A stretch of 64,000 nucleotides of DNA from Dokdonella koreensis DS-123 (GTDB lineage Bacteria; Pseudomonadota; Gammaproteobacteria; Xanthomonadales; Rhodanobacteraceae): the NCBI RefSeq assembly GCF_001632775.1, contig NZ_CP015249.1:2956686-3020685 (forward strand), given 5' to 3'. Shown piece after piece: positions 36,201-45,549 of this stretch (its first letter is position 1; each line of letters opens with the position of its first letter). The position numbers were made by a program, and so were the translations under genes. The notes beneath the pieces are model-generated. The model saw only the letters and a list, made by a program, of their open reading frames with translations. It did not search any database and was not told where the DNA came from.

Positions 36201-36411
36201 GCACCAGCAAGGTACCGTCCTCGACGACCGTGCCGGGCCGGACCACCAGGCGCGCGTGCGTAAGCGCGATCGTTCGCGGTGTGCGGTCGGCGATGCCGGC
36301 GACCGGGACGGTGGCGACCTGTGCGCCGGCGCCTCCCGCCAGCAAGCCCAGAAGCAGCGACGATACGGTCAGGCGCAGCGCTCCGATCCGCGCGGATACG
36401 GTGTACTTCAT
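33268..36411 (-). CDS. secreted tandem-domain amidohydrolase
   Basis: A 1047-residue exported protein (signal peptide near residues 1-30, ending AGAQ) made of two amidohydrolase domains. The first (about 40-450) lacks the metal H-x-H (reads FAGFVDAGSDYGQ). The second (about 600-1000) is complete: SPGIIDAHSHIA, a candidate carbamylated Lys in VIKLRWGSD, HIHSYRQDE, FQHILEGYK and the catalytic Asp in FNSDDGE. So only one of the two halves looks active. Relatives hydrolyse dipeptides or cyclic amides in the periplasm. The start at 36411 has GGGGA 9 nt upstream. It forms an operon with the following smaller amidohydrolase. Confidence 0.87.
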   Translation of the reverse strand: MKYTVSARIGALRLTVSSLLLGLLAGGAGAQVATVPVAGIADRTPRTIALTHARLVVRPGTVVEDGTLLVRDGVIVAAGRKVSIPAGTAVTDLGGRSVFAGFVDAGSDYGQPPPPPVRTEAPGRVAAPAEAAAGAGHWNRRVKAEHRVADTFKPDGSRATALRGNGFTSVLSTPKQGIFRGQAALVTTADSGRPNEILVAADAAQQVAFEQARGSDDYPTSLMGAIALIRQTFLDAQWQQQRSAWQDKHRQAERIEANAALDALAAPLAGRQPVIFATEDELDYQRALALADEFKLRPILAGNGREYRMATALKAAGVPVIVPLKTNDAPVVEDPDQALDVSLSELEHWEWAPYNARVLAEAGVTFALTAGSLKKPDEFWPALRKAVEKGLDEDAALAALTTHPAKMLGLDDRIGTLEPGRRADFIVADADLFRSDKARVRETWVGGRRYEVAAGATDTRGTWSLAWTGTQGPAQLEITGETGDPVIKAGATTIPATVAKDQMLLYPPGSLLGRSEERVTVVATIDGDRLQGRAPLPGGGEAVVTGHRTQASPRAADAAKPRPTLPAPALRYPAGEFGRAGLPAQPRAVIVRGATIWTQGPQGRLEQADLLVEKGRIAAVGQGLKAPADAVEIDGRGKHVSPGIIDAHSHIAIARGVNEGSHAVTSEVRIGDVLDPTDITIYRQLGGGVTSAQLLHGSANPIGGQSQVIKLRWGSDAAGLRFAGVTPTIKFALGENVKQSNWGSEFTSRYPQTRMGVPEIMLDQFLAARGYAARLREKGGAPVRRDLRLEALVQVLAGERIVHIHSYRQDEILAFARIAQRLKFVPVFQHILEGYKVADVLADLGAGASTFSDWWAYKMEVVDAIPYNGALMAAQDVVVSFNSDDGEMARRLNTEAAKAIKYGGLAETAALDLVTRNPARQLRIDGRVGSLEAGKDADFVIWSDSPLSTLAYAEQTWIDGRRYFDRTEDRAEQARIEAERTRLIAAVLPERVKALAKKGDKVPKKDAAGEPAPVPPENEIDIHALDRIRPIYHDGESIHLCSGLEAH

Positions 36412-36632
36412 CAGGCAATCCCCAACTGGCCGACCGCCATCATAGTCGGCGACGCGGCCTCGCACACCGGCAAAGGTCATGGCTGCCCGCGCGCGCGGGC
36501 CGCTACCGGCGGTGGCGCCCGGACCCGGCCACGCGGATCGGAGGCGATACGCCACGGCCGAGCACCCGGCTGTGGAAGCCGGCAGCCGCGGCGGCGGCGA
36601 TCACATCGGGATGGCGCGGGACCGAGCGCCCG

Positions 36633-38024
36633 TCAGGCCGGAACGCCGGGCGCGACGGCCCCGCGCTTGCGCACGATCAGCATCGCCATCTCGAGCGCCT
36701 GCTCGTAGTTGAGGCGCGGGTCGACGGTGGACTTGTAGGCGCGTGCCAGGTCCGCTTCGGCGAGCGAACGGGCGCCGCCGAGGCACTCGGTGACGTTCTC
36801 GCCGGTCAGTTCGAGATGGACGCCGCCCAGGCGCGTACCGACGGCGGCGTGGATGTCGAACGCGCGGTCCAGCTCGCCGCGGATGTTCTCGAAGCGGCGG
36901 GTCTTGTAGCCGTTATCGAGCGACTCGGTATTGCCGTGCATCGGATCGCAGCACCACAGCACCTTGCGGCCCGCCGAGCGGACGGCCGACAGCAGCGGCG
37001 GCAGGACGGCCTCGATCTTGGCGACCCCCATGCGATGGATCAGGGTCAGCCGGCCCGGTTCGTTGGCCGGATCCAGCACGTCGATCAGGCGCAGCAACTG
37101 ATCCGGCGTCACCGACGGGCCGACCTTGACGGCGATCGGGTTGCGGATGCCGCGGAAGTACTCGGTATGCGCGCCGTCGATCGCCGCCGTGCGCATGCCG
37201 ATCCACGGATAGTGCGTGGACAGGTTGAACCAGCCCCATTGGCGCGGAACCTGGCGCGTCAGGGCCTCTTCGTAGTGGAGCAGCAGCGCCTCGTGCGAGG
37301 TGAAGAAGTCCACCCGCTGGAAATCGCTGACCGGTCGCCCGGCCAGTGTCTCCATGAAGCGCAGGGAATCGCCGATCGATTCGACCATGCGGCGGTAGTC
37401 CTGCTGCAACGGCGAATGCTCCACCCAGGCCAGGTCCCAGTACTCGGGATGGTGCAGGTCGGCGAAACCGCCGTCGATCAACGCGCGGACGAAGTTCATC
37501 GTCATCGCCGAATGCGCATGACCGCGGACCAGCCGCAGCGGATCGGGCACGCGCGTCTTCGCGTCGAACGCCGGCCCGTTGACCAGGTCGCCGCGGTAGC
37601 TCGGCAGGGTCACGCCGTCACGCGTCTCGGTGTCGGCCGAGCGCGGCTTGGCGTACTGGCCCGCGAAGCGGCCCACCCGCACCACCGGCAGCTGCAGGCC
37701 GTGCACCAGCACCAGGCTCATCTGCAGCATGACCTTGAGGCGATTGGAGATCAGCGGCGAGGTGCAGTCGTCGAACGTCTCCGCGCAGTCGCCGCCCTGC
37801 AGCAGGAAGCGCCGTCCCTCGGCCGCCTCGCCCAGCAGTTGCCGCAGCGCGAGGATTTCCCAGGACGTGACCAGCGGCGGCAGCTGCGCCAGCCGATGCA
37901 GGGCCTCGTCGAGCGCGGCACGATCCGGATAGACCGGCTGCTGCACCGCGGGACGCGCACGCCACGACGCGGGCGACCAATCGGCCGCCTCACGGACCGG
38001 CGAAATCGAGCGTTCTGGGATCAT
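36633..38024 (-). CDS. aroG: class II 3-deoxy-7-phosphoheptulonate synthase
   Basis: A 463-residue plant-like (class II) DAHP synthase. It is the first enzyme of the shikimate pathway, joining phosphoenolpyruvate and erythrose 4-phosphate. Key segments are the metal Cys80 in LLQGGDCAETF, the R-x-G-R-F-A-G-Q-Y-A-K-P-R substrate loop, WCCDPMHGN, and HLELTGENVTECLGG near the C-terminus. It is unrelated in sequence to the class I enzymes of E. coli, so the symbol is given by function only. It is transcribed alone. Confidence 0.95.
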   Translation of the reverse strand: MIPERSISPVREAADWSPASWRARPAVQQPVYPDRAALDEALHRLAQLPPLVTSWEILALRQLLGEAAEGRRFLLQGGDCAETFDDCTSPLISNRLKVMLQMSLVLVHGLQLPVVRVGRFAGQYAKPRSADTETRDGVTLPSYRGDLVNGPAFDAKTRVPDPLRLVRGHAHSAMTMNFVRALIDGGFADLHHPEYWDLAWVEHSPLQQDYRRMVESIGDSLRFMETLAGRPVSDFQRVDFFTSHEALLLHYEEALTRQVPRQWGWFNLSTHYPWIGMRTAAIDGAHTEYFRGIRNPIAVKVGPSVTPDQLLRLIDVLDPANEPGRLTLIHRMGVAKIEAVLPPLLSAVRSAGRKVLWCCDPMHGNTESLDNGYKTRRFENIRGELDRAFDIHAAVGTRLGGVHLELTGENVTECLGGARSLAEADLARAYKSTVDPRLNYEQALEMAMLIVRKRGAVAPGVPA

Positions 38025-38098
38025 GGCGCCTGGAATCGACCTTGCACTGCAGCATCATGCCACAGCTGCATCGAAAGGGAATGCCGCCGCGTGCGGCG

Positions 38099-38617
38099 TC
38101 AGAACGCCGGGCGCCGCCGGCGCCAACCGGCGAAGATCGCCCCGGCCCCGAGCAGCACGTACCAGATCAGGGTCCAGCCGGGCATCGTGATGCCGAGAAA
38201 GCGCCAGCTGACCTGGCCGCAGTCCCCCGAGCCGGTGAAGGCCTTGCGGATCGCGTCGTGCAGCGGGAAGGCGTCGAGCATGTAGGCCAGGCCCGGGCCA
38301 CAACCGGCGAGCAGCGGATCCGGCGGATTCATCTGCAGCCACAGATGCCGGATCGCGATGCCGGTCCCGACCAGGGCGGCCATCGCCACCAGGACCGCAT
38401 AGACCTTGCGCCCGCCGCCGCGCGGGCCGTGGATCGCACCGGCGAGGAAGAACAGGGCCATGCCGATGAAGGCGATGCGCTGGAAGATGCACATCGGGCA
38501 CGGATCCTCGCCCATCACGAACTGCTCGTAGTAGGCATAGGCCAGCAGCGCGATGCAGGCGAAGGCGCCGAACGCGAACTGTGCGCGGAACGGCCAGCGA
38601 AACGGATTGAGGCTCAT
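38099..38617 (-). CDS. dsbB: DsbB, disulfide bond formation protein
   Basis: A 172-residue inner-membrane quinone oxidoreductase that re-oxidises DsbA. Four transmembrane helices carry the two essential periplasmic cysteine pairs. Cys40/Cys43 (DPCPMC) pair with quinone, and Cys106/Cys133 (AGCGPG and SGDCG) exchange with DsbA. The Arg after the first pair (FQRIAF) is the conserved quinone-site residue. It lies downstream of rplQ, separated by a strong terminator. Confidence 0.95.
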   Translation of the reverse strand: MSLNPFRWPFRAQFAFGAFACIALLAYAYYEQFVMGEDPCPMCIFQRIAFIGMALFFLAGAIHGPRGGGRKVYAVLVAMAALVGTGIAIRHLWLQMNPPDPLLAGCGPGLAYMLDAFPLHDAIRKAFTGSGDCGQVSWRFLGITMPGWTLIWYVLLGAGAIFAGWRRRRPAF

Positions 38618-38710
38618 CGTCGATCTCCGCAGGGATTCGAGTGCTGTGCAGACCGCGGCCGGCTGCCGGTGTTCCCCGCGACGCCTGCAGGAATACGGGG
38701 CCTGGAAACG

Positions 38711-38742
38711 AAAAGGCCCCGGTCGGAAATCCGACCGGGGCC
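38711..38742 (-). terminator. intrinsic terminator of the alpha operon
   Basis: GGCCCCGGTCGG, a 4-nt loop and CCGACCGGGGCC form a perfect 12-bp stem. On the minus strand it is followed by TTTTCGTTT, 26 nt after the rplQ stop. It is the best terminator in the window and closes the rpsM-rplQ transcript. Confidence 0.9.
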
Positions 38743-38767
38743 CGGCATTTCGTGACGACGGCTGCGC

Positions 38768-39157
38768 TTATTCGGCAGCGTCGGTGTCGGCAGCCGGACG
38801 CGGCCGGTCGAGAAGCTCGACGTAGGCCATCGGCGCATTGTCGCCCGCGCGGAAACCGCACTTGAGAATGCGCAGGTAGCCGCCCTTGCGCTCGCGGAAA
38901 CGTGGACCGAGCTCCACGAACAGCTTGCCCACCGCCTGCTTGTCGCGCAGACGCGCAAAGGCGAGGCGGCGATTGGCGACACCGTCGACCTTGGCCAGCG
39001 TGATCAGCGGCTCGGCGACACGGCGCAGTTCCTTCGCCTTCGGCAGCGTGGTACGGATCAATTCGTGCTTGAACAGCGACGCGGCCATGTTCTTGAACAT
39101 CGCTTCGCGGTGGCTGCTCGTCCGGCTGAATTTGCGACCGGCTTTCTGGTGGCGCAT
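38768..39157 (-). CDS. rplQ: 50S ribosomal protein L17
   Basis: A 129-residue L17 (127 in E. coli). It begins [20 protein letters not shown], with the conserved [17 protein letters not shown] helix and the C-terminal [11 protein letters not shown] strand. L17 sits near the peptide exit of the 50S subunit. It is the last gene of the alpha operon. It lies 312 bp after rpoA, far more than the usual few dozen bases. Confidence 0.98.
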   Translation of the reverse strand: MRHQKAGRKFSRTSSHREAMFKNMAASLFKHELIRTTLPKAKELRRVAEPLITLAKVDGVANRRLAFARLRDKQAVGKLFVELGPRFRERKGGYLRILKCGFRAGDNAPMAYVELLDRPRPAADTDAAE

Positions 39158-39469
39158 GGTGGAATCCTCGATATCTATTGTTATGAGAGACCGGCACCTA
39201 TGTCCGGCATCCCGCGGTTACCCGCTGTTATATGCCCGATTAAACCGGGCTTCTCATTGAAAGTGCGGCCAAGGATGGCCGCTCTGGAATCCGGTGAGGG
39301 CACTTGCCCACGAACCTGCCGGATCCCGTCCTACTCTGCGATCACGGATGATCGCATCAGTTACTCAGTCTTCGGGCGGCCAACCGGCCGCAGCGGCGAT
39401 CAAGGACGATCGCAAAACAAACCAACGGCCATGAGCGACAACTGTCACTCACGGCCGCGGAGAAACAAC
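39158..39469. repeat. hairpin-rich 312-bp spacer between rpoA and rplQ
   Basis: No gene is visible. Six inverted repeats occur: 39234-39250, 39265-39282 (GCGGCC stem), 39338-39355 (GCGATC stem), 39376-39391 (GCGGCC), 39396-39413 (GCGATC) and 39427-39456 (14-bp stem). The 18-mers share a loop of the form A-(A/C)-G-G-A-(T/C). On the minus strand the last one, nearest the rpoA stop, is followed by GTTGGTTTGTTTT and resembles a weak intrinsic terminator or attenuator ahead of rplQ. Related hairpins lie near tuf and rpsH. Confidence 0.75.
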
Positions 39470-40468
39470 TCAACCCAGCTGCATTCCGTGCACGAGACCG
39501 GACGGCGGCCAGTTGTCGAGCTTCATGCCGAGCGACAGGCCACGCTGGCCGAGCACGTCCTTGATCTCGGTCAGCGATTTCTTGCCGAGATTGGGCGTCT
39601 TCAGCAGCTCGACTTCCGTGCGCTGCACCAGGTCACCGATGTAGTAGATGCTCTCGGCCTTGAGGCAGTTGGCCGAACGCACCGTCAGCTCCAGGTCGTC
39701 GATCGGACGCAGCAGCACCGGATCGACCCCCCCCTTGTCGGCCTTCGCGCTGTCGCTCTCGCGACGCGTGAAGTCACCGAACACGGAGATCTGGTCCTGC
39801 AGGATTTCGGCGGCCTTGCGTACCGCTTCTTCCGCATCGATCGCGCCATTGGTCTCGACGTCCAGCACCAGCTTGTCGAGATCGGTGCGCTGCTCGAGGC
39901 GAGCGCTGTCGACCTGGTAGGCGACCCGGCGGACCGGACAGAACGAGGCGTCGATCTGCAGGCGGCCGATCGGACGCGCTTCCTCGTCCGGCAGGCGGCG
40001 TGCGGTGGCCGGCTGATAGCCGGTGCCGCGCGCGACCTTCAGGCGCATGTTGAGCGCGATGTCCTTGGTCAGGTGGCAGATCACGTGATCGGGATTGACG
40101 ATCTCGACCGAGTGGTCGACCGTGATGTCGGCCGCCGTGACGACACCGCGTCCCTTCTTGGAAAGGGTCAGGGTGGTCTCGTCATGACCATGCATGCGGA
40201 TACCGACGTCCTTGAGATTCAGCAGAACCTCGATGACGTCTTCCTGCATGCCTTCGAGCGTGGTGTACTCGTGGAGTACGCCGTCGATCTCGGCCTCGAC
40301 GATCGCGCTGCCGGGAATCGACGAAAGCAGAACACGGCGCAGCGCGTTGCCGAGCGTGTGGCCGAAGCCACGCTCCATCGGCTCGACGACGACCTTGGCG
40401 CGATTGGCGCCGATCCGCTCGACGTTGATGCCACGAGGACGCAGCACGTTTGTGGATGTTCCTGCCAT
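39470..40468 (-). CDS. rpoA: RNA polymerase alpha subunit
   Basis: A 332-residue alpha subunit (329 in E. coli). The N-terminal assembly domain includes [22 protein letters not shown] linker and the C-terminal DNA-binding domain follow ([18 protein letters not shown], then [16 protein letters not shown]), which contacts UP elements and activators. The start is the ATG at 40468 with GGAG 9 nt upstream; an in-frame TTG at 40483 is not needed. It lies between rpsD and rplQ. Confidence 0.98.
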   Translation of the reverse strand: MAGTSTNVLRPRGINVERIGANRAKVVVEPMERGFGHTLGNALRRVLLSSIPGSAIVEAEIDGVLHEYTTLEGMQEDVIEVLLNLKDVGIRMHGHDETTLTLSKKGRGVVTAADITVDHSVEIVNPDHVICHLTKDIALNMRLKVARGTGYQPATARRLPDEEARPIGRLQIDASFCPVRRVAYQVDSARLEQRTDLDKLVLDVETNGAIDAEEAVRKAAEILQDQISVFGDFTRRESDSAKADKGGVDPVLLRPIDDLELTVRSANCLKAESIYYIGDLVQRTEVELLKTPNLGKKSLTEIKDVLGQRGLSLGMKLDNWPPSGLVHGMQLG

Positions 40469-40484
40469 GAACAGGGGCTCCAAA

Positions 40485-41114
40485 TTACTTTGAGTAAAGC
40501 TCGATGATCAGACTCTCGTTGATGTCCGAGGGCAGATCGGAACGTTCCGGCAGCGACTTGAACACACCGCTTGCCTTCTTCGCGTCGACTTCGATCCAGC
40601 CTGGAGCGAGGTCCATTTCCTGGGAAACCGTCAGTGACTCCTGCACGCGCAGTTGCCCGCGGGCACGCTCGGTCAGGGCCACTTCGTCACCCGTCTTGAC
40701 CTGGAAGGACGGCAGATTGACCTTCTTGCCGTTGACCAGAACCGAGGCGTGAGACACCAGCTGGCGAGCCTGCGCACGCGTGACGGCAAAGCCCATGCGG
40801 AACACGACGTTGTCCAGTCGCGACTCGAGCATGCGCAGCAGGTTCTCGCCGGTGTTGCCCTTCTGGTTGGAAGCCTTGTGGTAGTAGCTGCGGAACTGGC
40901 GCTCCAGCAAGCCGTAGATGCGCTTGACCTTCTGCTTCTCGCGCAGCTGCACGCCGTAGTCCGACAGGCGGCCACGCTTGGCGACCGGTCCGTGCTGGCC
41001 CGGCTTCTGCTCGAGCTTGCACTTGGAATCGATCGCCCGCGCCGGGCTCTTGAGGCTGAGGTCCGCGCCTTCGCGACGGGCCAGTTTACAGGTGGGTCCG
41101 ATATAGCGTGCCAT
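40485..41114 (-). CDS. rpsD: 30S ribosomal protein S4
   Basis: A 209-residue S4 (206 in E. coli), a primary 16S rRNA binder. It has the start [16 protein letters not shown], the S4 domain ([20 protein letters not shown]) and the C-terminal ELYSK. In E. coli S4 also represses the alpha operon by binding its leader. It lies 16 nt after rpsK. Confidence 0.98.
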   Translation of the reverse strand: MARYIGPTCKLARREGADLSLKSPARAIDSKCKLEQKPGQHGPVAKRGRLSDYGVQLREKQKVKRIYGLLERQFRSYYHKASNQKGNTGENLLRMLESRLDNVVFRMGFAVTRAQARQLVSHASVLVNGKKVNLPSFQVKTGDEVALTERARGQLRVQESLTVSQEMDLAPGWIEVDAKKASGVFKSLPERSDLPSDINESLIIELYSK

Positions 41115-41130
41115 GGTCGTCTCAGCTCCG

Positions 41131-41520
41131 TTACACGCGCCGCTTCTTCGGCGGACGGCAACCGTTGTGCGGGATCGGGGTCACATCGACGATGTTGGTG
41201 ACCTTGAATCCGATGTTGTTCAGCGAGCGCACGGTGGACTCGCGGCCCGGGCCGGGGCCCTTGATGCGGACCTCGACGGTCTTGACGCCGTACTCGGCCG
41301 CTGCCCGGCCGGCCTTCTCGGCCGCCACCTGGGCTGCGAACGGAGTGGACTTGCGCGAACCGCGGAAGCCCGCGCCGCCGGCGGTCGCCCAGGAGAGAGC
41401 GTTACCCTGACGGTCGGTGATCGTGATGACAGTGTTGTTGAACGACGCCTGCACGTGGGCGACGGCGTCGGTGACAACGCGCTTGATCTTCTTCTTCGGC
41501 TTGGCAACCGGCTTATTCAT
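41131..41520 (-). CDS. rpsK: 30S ribosomal protein S11
   Basis: A 129-residue S11 (129 in E. coli). Visible hallmarks are [24 protein letters not shown]-type [21 protein letters not shown] and the C-terminal [12 protein letters not shown]11 lines the platform of the 30S near the mRNA exit. Confidence 0.98.
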   Translation of the reverse strand: MNKPVAKPKKKIKRVVTDAVAHVQASFNNTVITITDRQGNALSWATAGGAGFRGSRKSTPFAAQVAAEKAGRAAAEYGVKTVEVRIKGPGPGRESTVRSLNNIGFKVTNIVDVTPIPHNGCRPPKKRRV

Positions 41521-41538
41521 TGGATGATCCGGACTCGA

Positions 41539-41895
41539 TTACTTCTTGATCGGGCGACGCGGACCCTTGCGGGTACGCGCATTGGTACGGGTGCGCTGAC
41601 CGCGCAGCGGCAACCCGCGGCGATGACGCAGGCCGCGATAGCAGCCCAGATCAATCAGGCGCTTGATGGACATGCCCACTTCACGACGCAGGTCACCCTC
41701 GACCGTATAGCGGGCCACTTCGTGACGGAGCTTCTCGATCTCCGACTCGACCAGGTCCTTGATCTTGGCGGTCGGGTTGACTCCCGCGTCAACGCAGACC
41801 TTCTTCGACCGCGAGCGGCCAATACCATAGATGCTCTGCAGCGCGATCCCGACATGCTTCTGGACCGGCAGATTGACACCCGCTATGCGCGCCAT
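41539..41895 (-). CDS. rpsM: 30S ribosomal protein S13
   Basis: A 118-residue S13 (118 in E. coli). It starts [20 protein letters not shown] and has the helix-two-turn-helix region and the basic tail [11 protein letters not shown] that reaches the P-site tRNA. It is the first gene of the alpha operon, with its own promoter and leader hairpin in the 116-bp gap after secY. No rpmJ is present between secY and rpsM. Confidence 0.98.
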   Translation of the reverse strand: MARIAGVNLPVQKHVGIALQSIYGIGRSRSKKVCVDAGVNPTAKIKDLVESEIEKLRHEVARYTVEGDLRREVGMSIKRLIDLGCYRGLRHRRGLPLRGQRTRTNARTRKGPRRPIKK

Positions 41896-41909
41896 TTGGA
41901 CTCTCTCCG

Positions 41910-41936
41910 AAAAATGCGCCGCGCACTCGGCGCGGC
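41910..41936 (-). promoter_or_regulatory. rpsM leader hairpin with U-tract
   Basis: On the minus strand GCCGCGC and GCGCGGC form a perfect 7-bp stem with a 5-nt loop, followed within two bases by ATTTTT. It lies 9 nt after the -10 box and 15 nt before the rpsM ATG. It resembles an intrinsic terminator or attenuator. The rpsJ and rpsL leaders have the same arrangement. Confidence 0.7.
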
Positions 41937-41945
41937 GAACTGGCT

Positions 41946-41990
41946 ATTCTAACGTAACTAATCCGATTCTGGAAGGGCATTTGCCCTTCC
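41946..41990 (-). promoter_or_regulatory. rpsM promoter region with inverted repeat
   Basis: The -10 box TAGAAT lies at 41946-41951 (minus strand). The -35 region near 41969-41974 is weak (TTCCAG) and abuts a perfect 8-bp inverted repeat, GGAAGGGC...GCCCTTCC, at 41971-41990. Downstream of secY this could also be a secY 3' hairpin. Confidence 0.5.
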
Positions 41991-42011
41991 CCGCCGACCT
42001 GACCGCCGGGC

Positions 42012-43325
42012 TCAACGCCCGCGCAGGTTGGCCTTCTTGAGCAAACTGTCGTACTGATGCGACACCAGGTGGGCCTGGATCTGGGCGATGAAGTCCATGA
42101 CCACGACCACCACGATCAGCAGCGAGGTACCGCCGAAATAGAACGGCACGTGCCAGGCGTTGCGCATGATGTCCGGAATCAGACAGACCGCCACCAGGTA
42201 CAGTGCGCCGGCGCCGGTCAGGCGGGTCAGGACCCCATCCACATAGTCGGCAGTCGCCTTGCCGGGCCGGATGCCGGGGATCAGGGCGCCCGACCGCTTG
42301 AGGTTGTCGGCCGTTTCCTGCGAGTTGAACACCAGGGCGGTGTAGAAGAACGCGAAAACGATGATCAGGACCGCCATGACCAGCATGTGCAGCGGCTCGC
42401 CCGGTCCCAGCGACGAGGTCAGCATCTGCAGCCAGCGGATGTCGCCCGAGCTGCTGAACCATGCCGCGGCCGTGGCCGGGAACAGGATCAGCGACGAGGC
42501 GAAGATCGCCGGGATCACGCCGGCCATGTTGACCTTCAGCGGTAGATGCGAGGTCTGGTTCTGATAGGCCTTGCCCGCACCACCCTGGCGCCGCGCGTAG
42601 TTGACCGTGATGCGCCGCTGGCCACGCTCGACGAAGACCACGAACGCGGTCACCGCCAGCACCACCACCAGCACCGCCAGCACCTTCAGGTAGTTCAGCT
42701 CGCCGCTCTGCGCCATGCCCAGCGTGTGCACGACCGCCGACGGCAGGCCGGCGACGATGCCGGCGAAGATCAGCAGCGAAATGCCGTTGCCGACGCCGCG
42801 CTCGGTGATCTGCTCGCCCAGCCACATCAGGAACAGCGTACCGGCCGTCAGGCCGACCACCGTCGTGAAGATGAACCCGGGTCCGGGCGTATAGACCACG
42901 CCGGTCTGCTGCTGGAGCATCGAGGCGACGCCGAAGGACTGGAACACCGCCAGGCCTACCGTGCCGATGCGCGTATAGGTCGTGAGCTTGCGCCGGCCCG
43001 ATTCGCCTTCCTTGCGAAGCTGCTGCAGCGACGGCACCACCGCCGCCATCATCTGGACGACGATCGAGGCCGAGATGTAGGGAATCACGCCCAGCGCGAA
43101 GAGCGAAAACCGCTCCAGCGCGCCGCCCGAGAACATGTTGAACATGTCCAGCAGACCACCCGCCTGGTCGACCAGACGGGTCATCGCCTCGGGGTTCACC
43201 CCGGGCACCGGGATGAACGATCCGAAACGGAACACGATCATCGCGCCGAGGACGAACAGCAGGCGCTGCTTCAGTTCGGTCAGTTTGCCGAGCGAAGCCA
43301 GTGCACCAGGTTGCGAAGCAGCCAC
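42012..43325 (-). CDS. secY: SecY, preprotein translocase channel subunit
   Basis: A 437-residue ten-helix membrane protein forming the SecYEG channel (443 in E. coli). It shows the plug/TM2 region ([27 protein letters not shown]), the cytoplasmic loops carrying basic residues ([28 protein letters not shown]) and a C-terminus rich in glycine and leucine. It is the last gene of the spc operon, 4 nt after rplO. Confidence 0.98.
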   Translation of the reverse strand: MAASQPGALASLGKLTELKQRLLFVLGAMIVFRFGSFIPVPGVNPEAMTRLVDQAGGLLDMFNMFSGGALERFSLFALGVIPYISASIVVQMMAAVVPSLQQLRKEGESGRRKLTTYTRIGTVGLAVFQSFGVASMLQQQTGVVYTPGPGFIFTTVVGLTAGTLFLMWLGEQITERGVGNGISLLIFAGIVAGLPSAVVHTLGMAQSGELNYLKVLAVLVVVLAVTAFVVFVERGQRRITVNYARRQGGAGKAYQNQTSHLPLKVNMAGVIPAIFASSLILFPATAAAWFSSSGDIRWLQMLTSSLGPGEPLHMLVMAVLIIVFAFFYTALVFNSQETADNLKRSGALIPGIRPGKATADYVDGVLTRLTGAGALYLVAVCLIPDIMRNAWHVPFYFGGTSLLIVVVVVMDFIAQIQAHLVSHQYDSLLKKANLRGR

Positions 43326-43329
43326 TCGC

Positions 43330-43764
43330 TTACTCCACGCTGCCGCCGGCAGCCTCGATAGCCGCCTTGGCTCCGGCCGTCACAGCCACGCCCTTGAGCT
43401 TGACCGCACGGGTGATCTCGCCCTTCTTGACGATCTTCGCGCGTTCGGCGCGCTTCTCGATCAGACCGGCATCGCGAAGCGCGGCGAAATCGACGACGTC
43501 GACCTTGAGCGCGTCGAGCTTGTAGAGCAGGACTTCACTGACTTCGTGAGCCTTCTGCGAGCGGAAGCCGACCTTCGGCAACCGGCGCTGCAGCGGCATC
43601 TGGCCGCCTTCGAAGCCCGGCTTGACCTTGCCCTTGCCGGCGCGTGCGTACTGACCCTTGTGGCCGCGACCGGCCGTCTTGCCGAGACCGGAACCGATGC
43701 CGCGACCGACGCGGACGCGCGCCTTGCGGGCGCCGGCGGCGGGCTTGAGAGTATTGAGATGCAT
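43330..43764 (-). CDS. rplO: 50S ribosomal protein L15
   Basis: A 144-residue L15 (144 in E. coli). The glycine-rich N-terminus ([27 protein letters not shown], an rRNA-threading extension) and the [11 protein letters not shown] segment identify it. Spc operon, between rpmD and secY. Confidence 0.98.
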   Translation of the reverse strand: MHLNTLKPAAGARKARVRVGRGIGSGLGKTAGRGHKGQYARAGKGKVKPGFEGGQMPLQRRLPKVGFRSQKAHEVSEVLLYKLDALKVDVVDFAALRDAGLIEKRAERAKIVKKGEITRAVKLKGVAVTAGAKAAIEAAGGSVE

Positions 43765-43793
43765 GTGCTGTTCCTCGTGATCCTGGCCGGCGC

Positions 43794-43991
43794 TTACGCG
43801 CCCTCTTCGACCTTGACCAGGTAAGACACCTGGTTGATCAGCCCGCGTACGGACGGCGAATCCTTGAGTTCGCGCACGTCATTGAGCTTGCGCAGACCCA
43901 GTGCCCGGACGCTGATGCGATGGCGCTGCTGGCAGCTGTTGACGCTCTTGACCAGGCGCACGCGAATCGTCTTTGCGTTGCTGTCACTCAT
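43794..43991 (-). CDS. rpmD: 50S ribosomal protein L30
   Basis: A 65-residue L30, slightly longer than the 59 of E. coli because of an N-terminal MSDSNAK extension. The core [17 protein letters not shown] and [15 protein letters not shown] segments are typical. It overlaps the end of rpsE by 8 nt. Confidence 0.97.
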   Translation of the reverse strand: MSDSNAKTIRVRLVKSVNSCQQRHRISVRALGLRKLNDVRELKDSPSVRGLINQVSYLVKVEEGA

Positions 43992-44493
43992 TGCCGAGCA
44001 CCTCTTCGACGGACTTGCCGCGCTTGGCGGCGATGCGCTTGGGCGAAACCATCGCCTGCAGGCCGTTGATGGTCGCGCGGACCAGGTTGATCGGGTTGCG
44101 CGAACCGACGGCCTTGGCCAGCACGTTCTTCACACCGACCACTTCGAGCACGGCGCGCATCGCGCCGCCGGCGATGACGCCGGTACCTTCGGACGCAGGC
44201 TGCATGTAGACACGCGCCGCGCCGTGGTTGGCCTTCACCGCGTGGAACAGCGTGCCGTTGTTCAGTTCGATGCGGACCATGCCCTTGCGGGCGCGCTCCA
44301 TCGCCTTCTGGATGGCCACCGGCACTTCACGCGCCTTGCCGTAGCCGAAACCGACACGGCCGTCGCCGTCACCGACGACGGTCAGCGCCGTGAAGCTCAT
44401 CTGGCGGCCACCCTTGACGGTCTTGGCGACGCGATTGACAGCAATGAGCTTCTCGAGGAAACCGTCGCCGTTGTCACGATCATTGGTTGACAT
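43984..44493 (-). CDS. rpsE: 30S ribosomal protein S5
   Basis: A 169-residue S5 (167 in E. coli). The S5 N-terminal RNA-binding domain begins [19 protein letters not shown], and [19 protein letters not shown] follows. S5 shapes decoding fidelity and mRNA unwinding at the entry channel. It follows rplR after an unusually long 128-bp gap that contains a CCCGCC/GGCGGG hairpin but no gene I can see. Confidence 0.98.
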   Translation of the reverse strand: MSTNDRDNGDGFLEKLIAVNRVAKTVKGGRQMSFTALTVVGDGDGRVGFGYGKAREVPVAIQKAMERARKGMVRIELNNGTLFHAVKANHGAARVYMQPASEGTGVIAGGAMRAVLEVVGVKNVLAKAVGSRNPINLVRATINGLQAMVSPKRIAAKRGKSVEEVLGNE

Positions 44494-44621
44494 GATTCAC
44501 CTTTGCCTGCCACCCGCGATGCGGTGTGGACTTCTGCTTGCGGCCGGAGCCGCTTGGAGTTGTTGTATGCCTGCCGCGCAAACCGCTGCAGGAGCACCCG
44601 CCCCGAAAGGCGGGAAATGGA

Positions 44622-44975
44622 TCAGAACTTCAGACCTGCCTCGCGTGCGGCATCCGCCAGCGCCGCGATACGGCCGTGATACTTGAAGCCGGAACGATCG
44701 AATGCAACCGTGTCGATGCCGGCCTGGATCGCCCGCTCGGCGATGGCCTTGCCGACGGCGGCGGCAGCCGTCTTGTTCTTCGTGCCGGTCAGCCCTTCGG
44801 CGACCGACTTCTGCAGCGTCGAGGCCGCCGCGATGACCTTGGCACCGTCCGCGGTCACGATCTGCGCATACAGATGCTGGCCGGTACGGTGCACGCTCAG
44901 GCGCGCGACATCGAGCTTGCGGATGTGCAGGCGGGTCGACTTGGCGCGACGCAACCTGGAAACGTTCTTCGTCAT
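44622..44975 (-). CDS. rplR: 50S ribosomal protein L18
   Basis: A 117-residue L18 (117 in E. coli), the 5S rRNA binder. It is recognisable by [16 protein letters not shown] and the C-terminal [25 protein letters not shown], in two parts. Spc operon, 31 nt after rplF. Confidence 0.98.
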   Translation of the reverse strand: MTKNVSRLRRAKSTRLHIRKLDVARLSVHRTGQHLYAQIVTADGAKVIAAASTLQKSVAEGLTGTKNKTAAAAVGKAIAERAIQAGIDTVAFDRSGFKYHGRIAALADAAREAGLKF

Positions 44976-45006
44976 GATTCTTCTCTCTCGGAAGCTGAAG
45001 CGCCCA

Positions 45007-45534
45007 TTAGGCCTTCTTGGCTTCCTTCAGGGTGATCTGCTCGCCGGAATAACGAACGCCCTTGCCCTTGTAGGGCTCCGGCGGACGGAACGCGCGGATC
45101 TTGGCCGCAACCTGACCGACGCTCTGCTTGTCGGCGCCCTTGATCAGGATCTCGGTCTGGGACGGCACCTCGATCGTGACGCCTTCCGGCGCCTTGAACA
45201 CGATCGGATGCGAGAAACCCAGCGAAAGGTTCAGGTCCTTGCCCTGCAGCGCGGCGCGGTAACCGACGCCGACCAGCTCCAGCTTGCGCTGGAAGCCTTC
45301 GCTGACGCCGATGACCATGCTGTTGACCAGCGCACGCGCGGTGCCGGCCAGCTTGACGTCGTCCTGCTCCTTCGCGGAAAACTTCACGACGCCGTCGTCA
45401 ATCGACACGTCGACGCCCTGCGGCGTCGTCAGCGTCAGGGAACCCTTCGGCCCCTTGACCACGATCGTACCGGAATCGAGCTTGCACTCGACGCCCTTGG
45501 GAAGCGGAATCGGCTTCTTGGCAACACGTGACAT
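45007..45534 (-). CDS. rplF: 50S ribosomal protein L6
   Basis: A 175-residue L6 (177 in E. coli). It begins [16 protein letters not shown] and has two L6 domains; the second holds the rRNA-binding loop [17 protein letters not shown]6 supports the factor-binding region near the sarcin-ricin loop. Spc operon. Confidence 0.98.
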   Translation of the reverse strand: MSRVAKKPIPLPKGVECKLDSGTIVVKGPKGSLTLTTPQGVDVSIDDGVVKFSAKEQDDVKLAGTARALVNSMVIGVSEGFQRKLELVGVGYRAALQGKDLNLSLGFSHPIVFKAPEGVTIEVPSQTEILIKGADKQSVGQVAAKIRAFRPPEPYKGKGVRYSGEQITLKEAKKA

Positions 45535-45549
45535 ATCTGCTTCTCCTGA

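Noticed and set aside
41896-42011. rpmJ (L36) between secY and rpsM
   Set aside because: No 37-38 residue frame with the L36 cysteines is present; the gap contains only promoter and hairpins. The gene must lie elsewhere.
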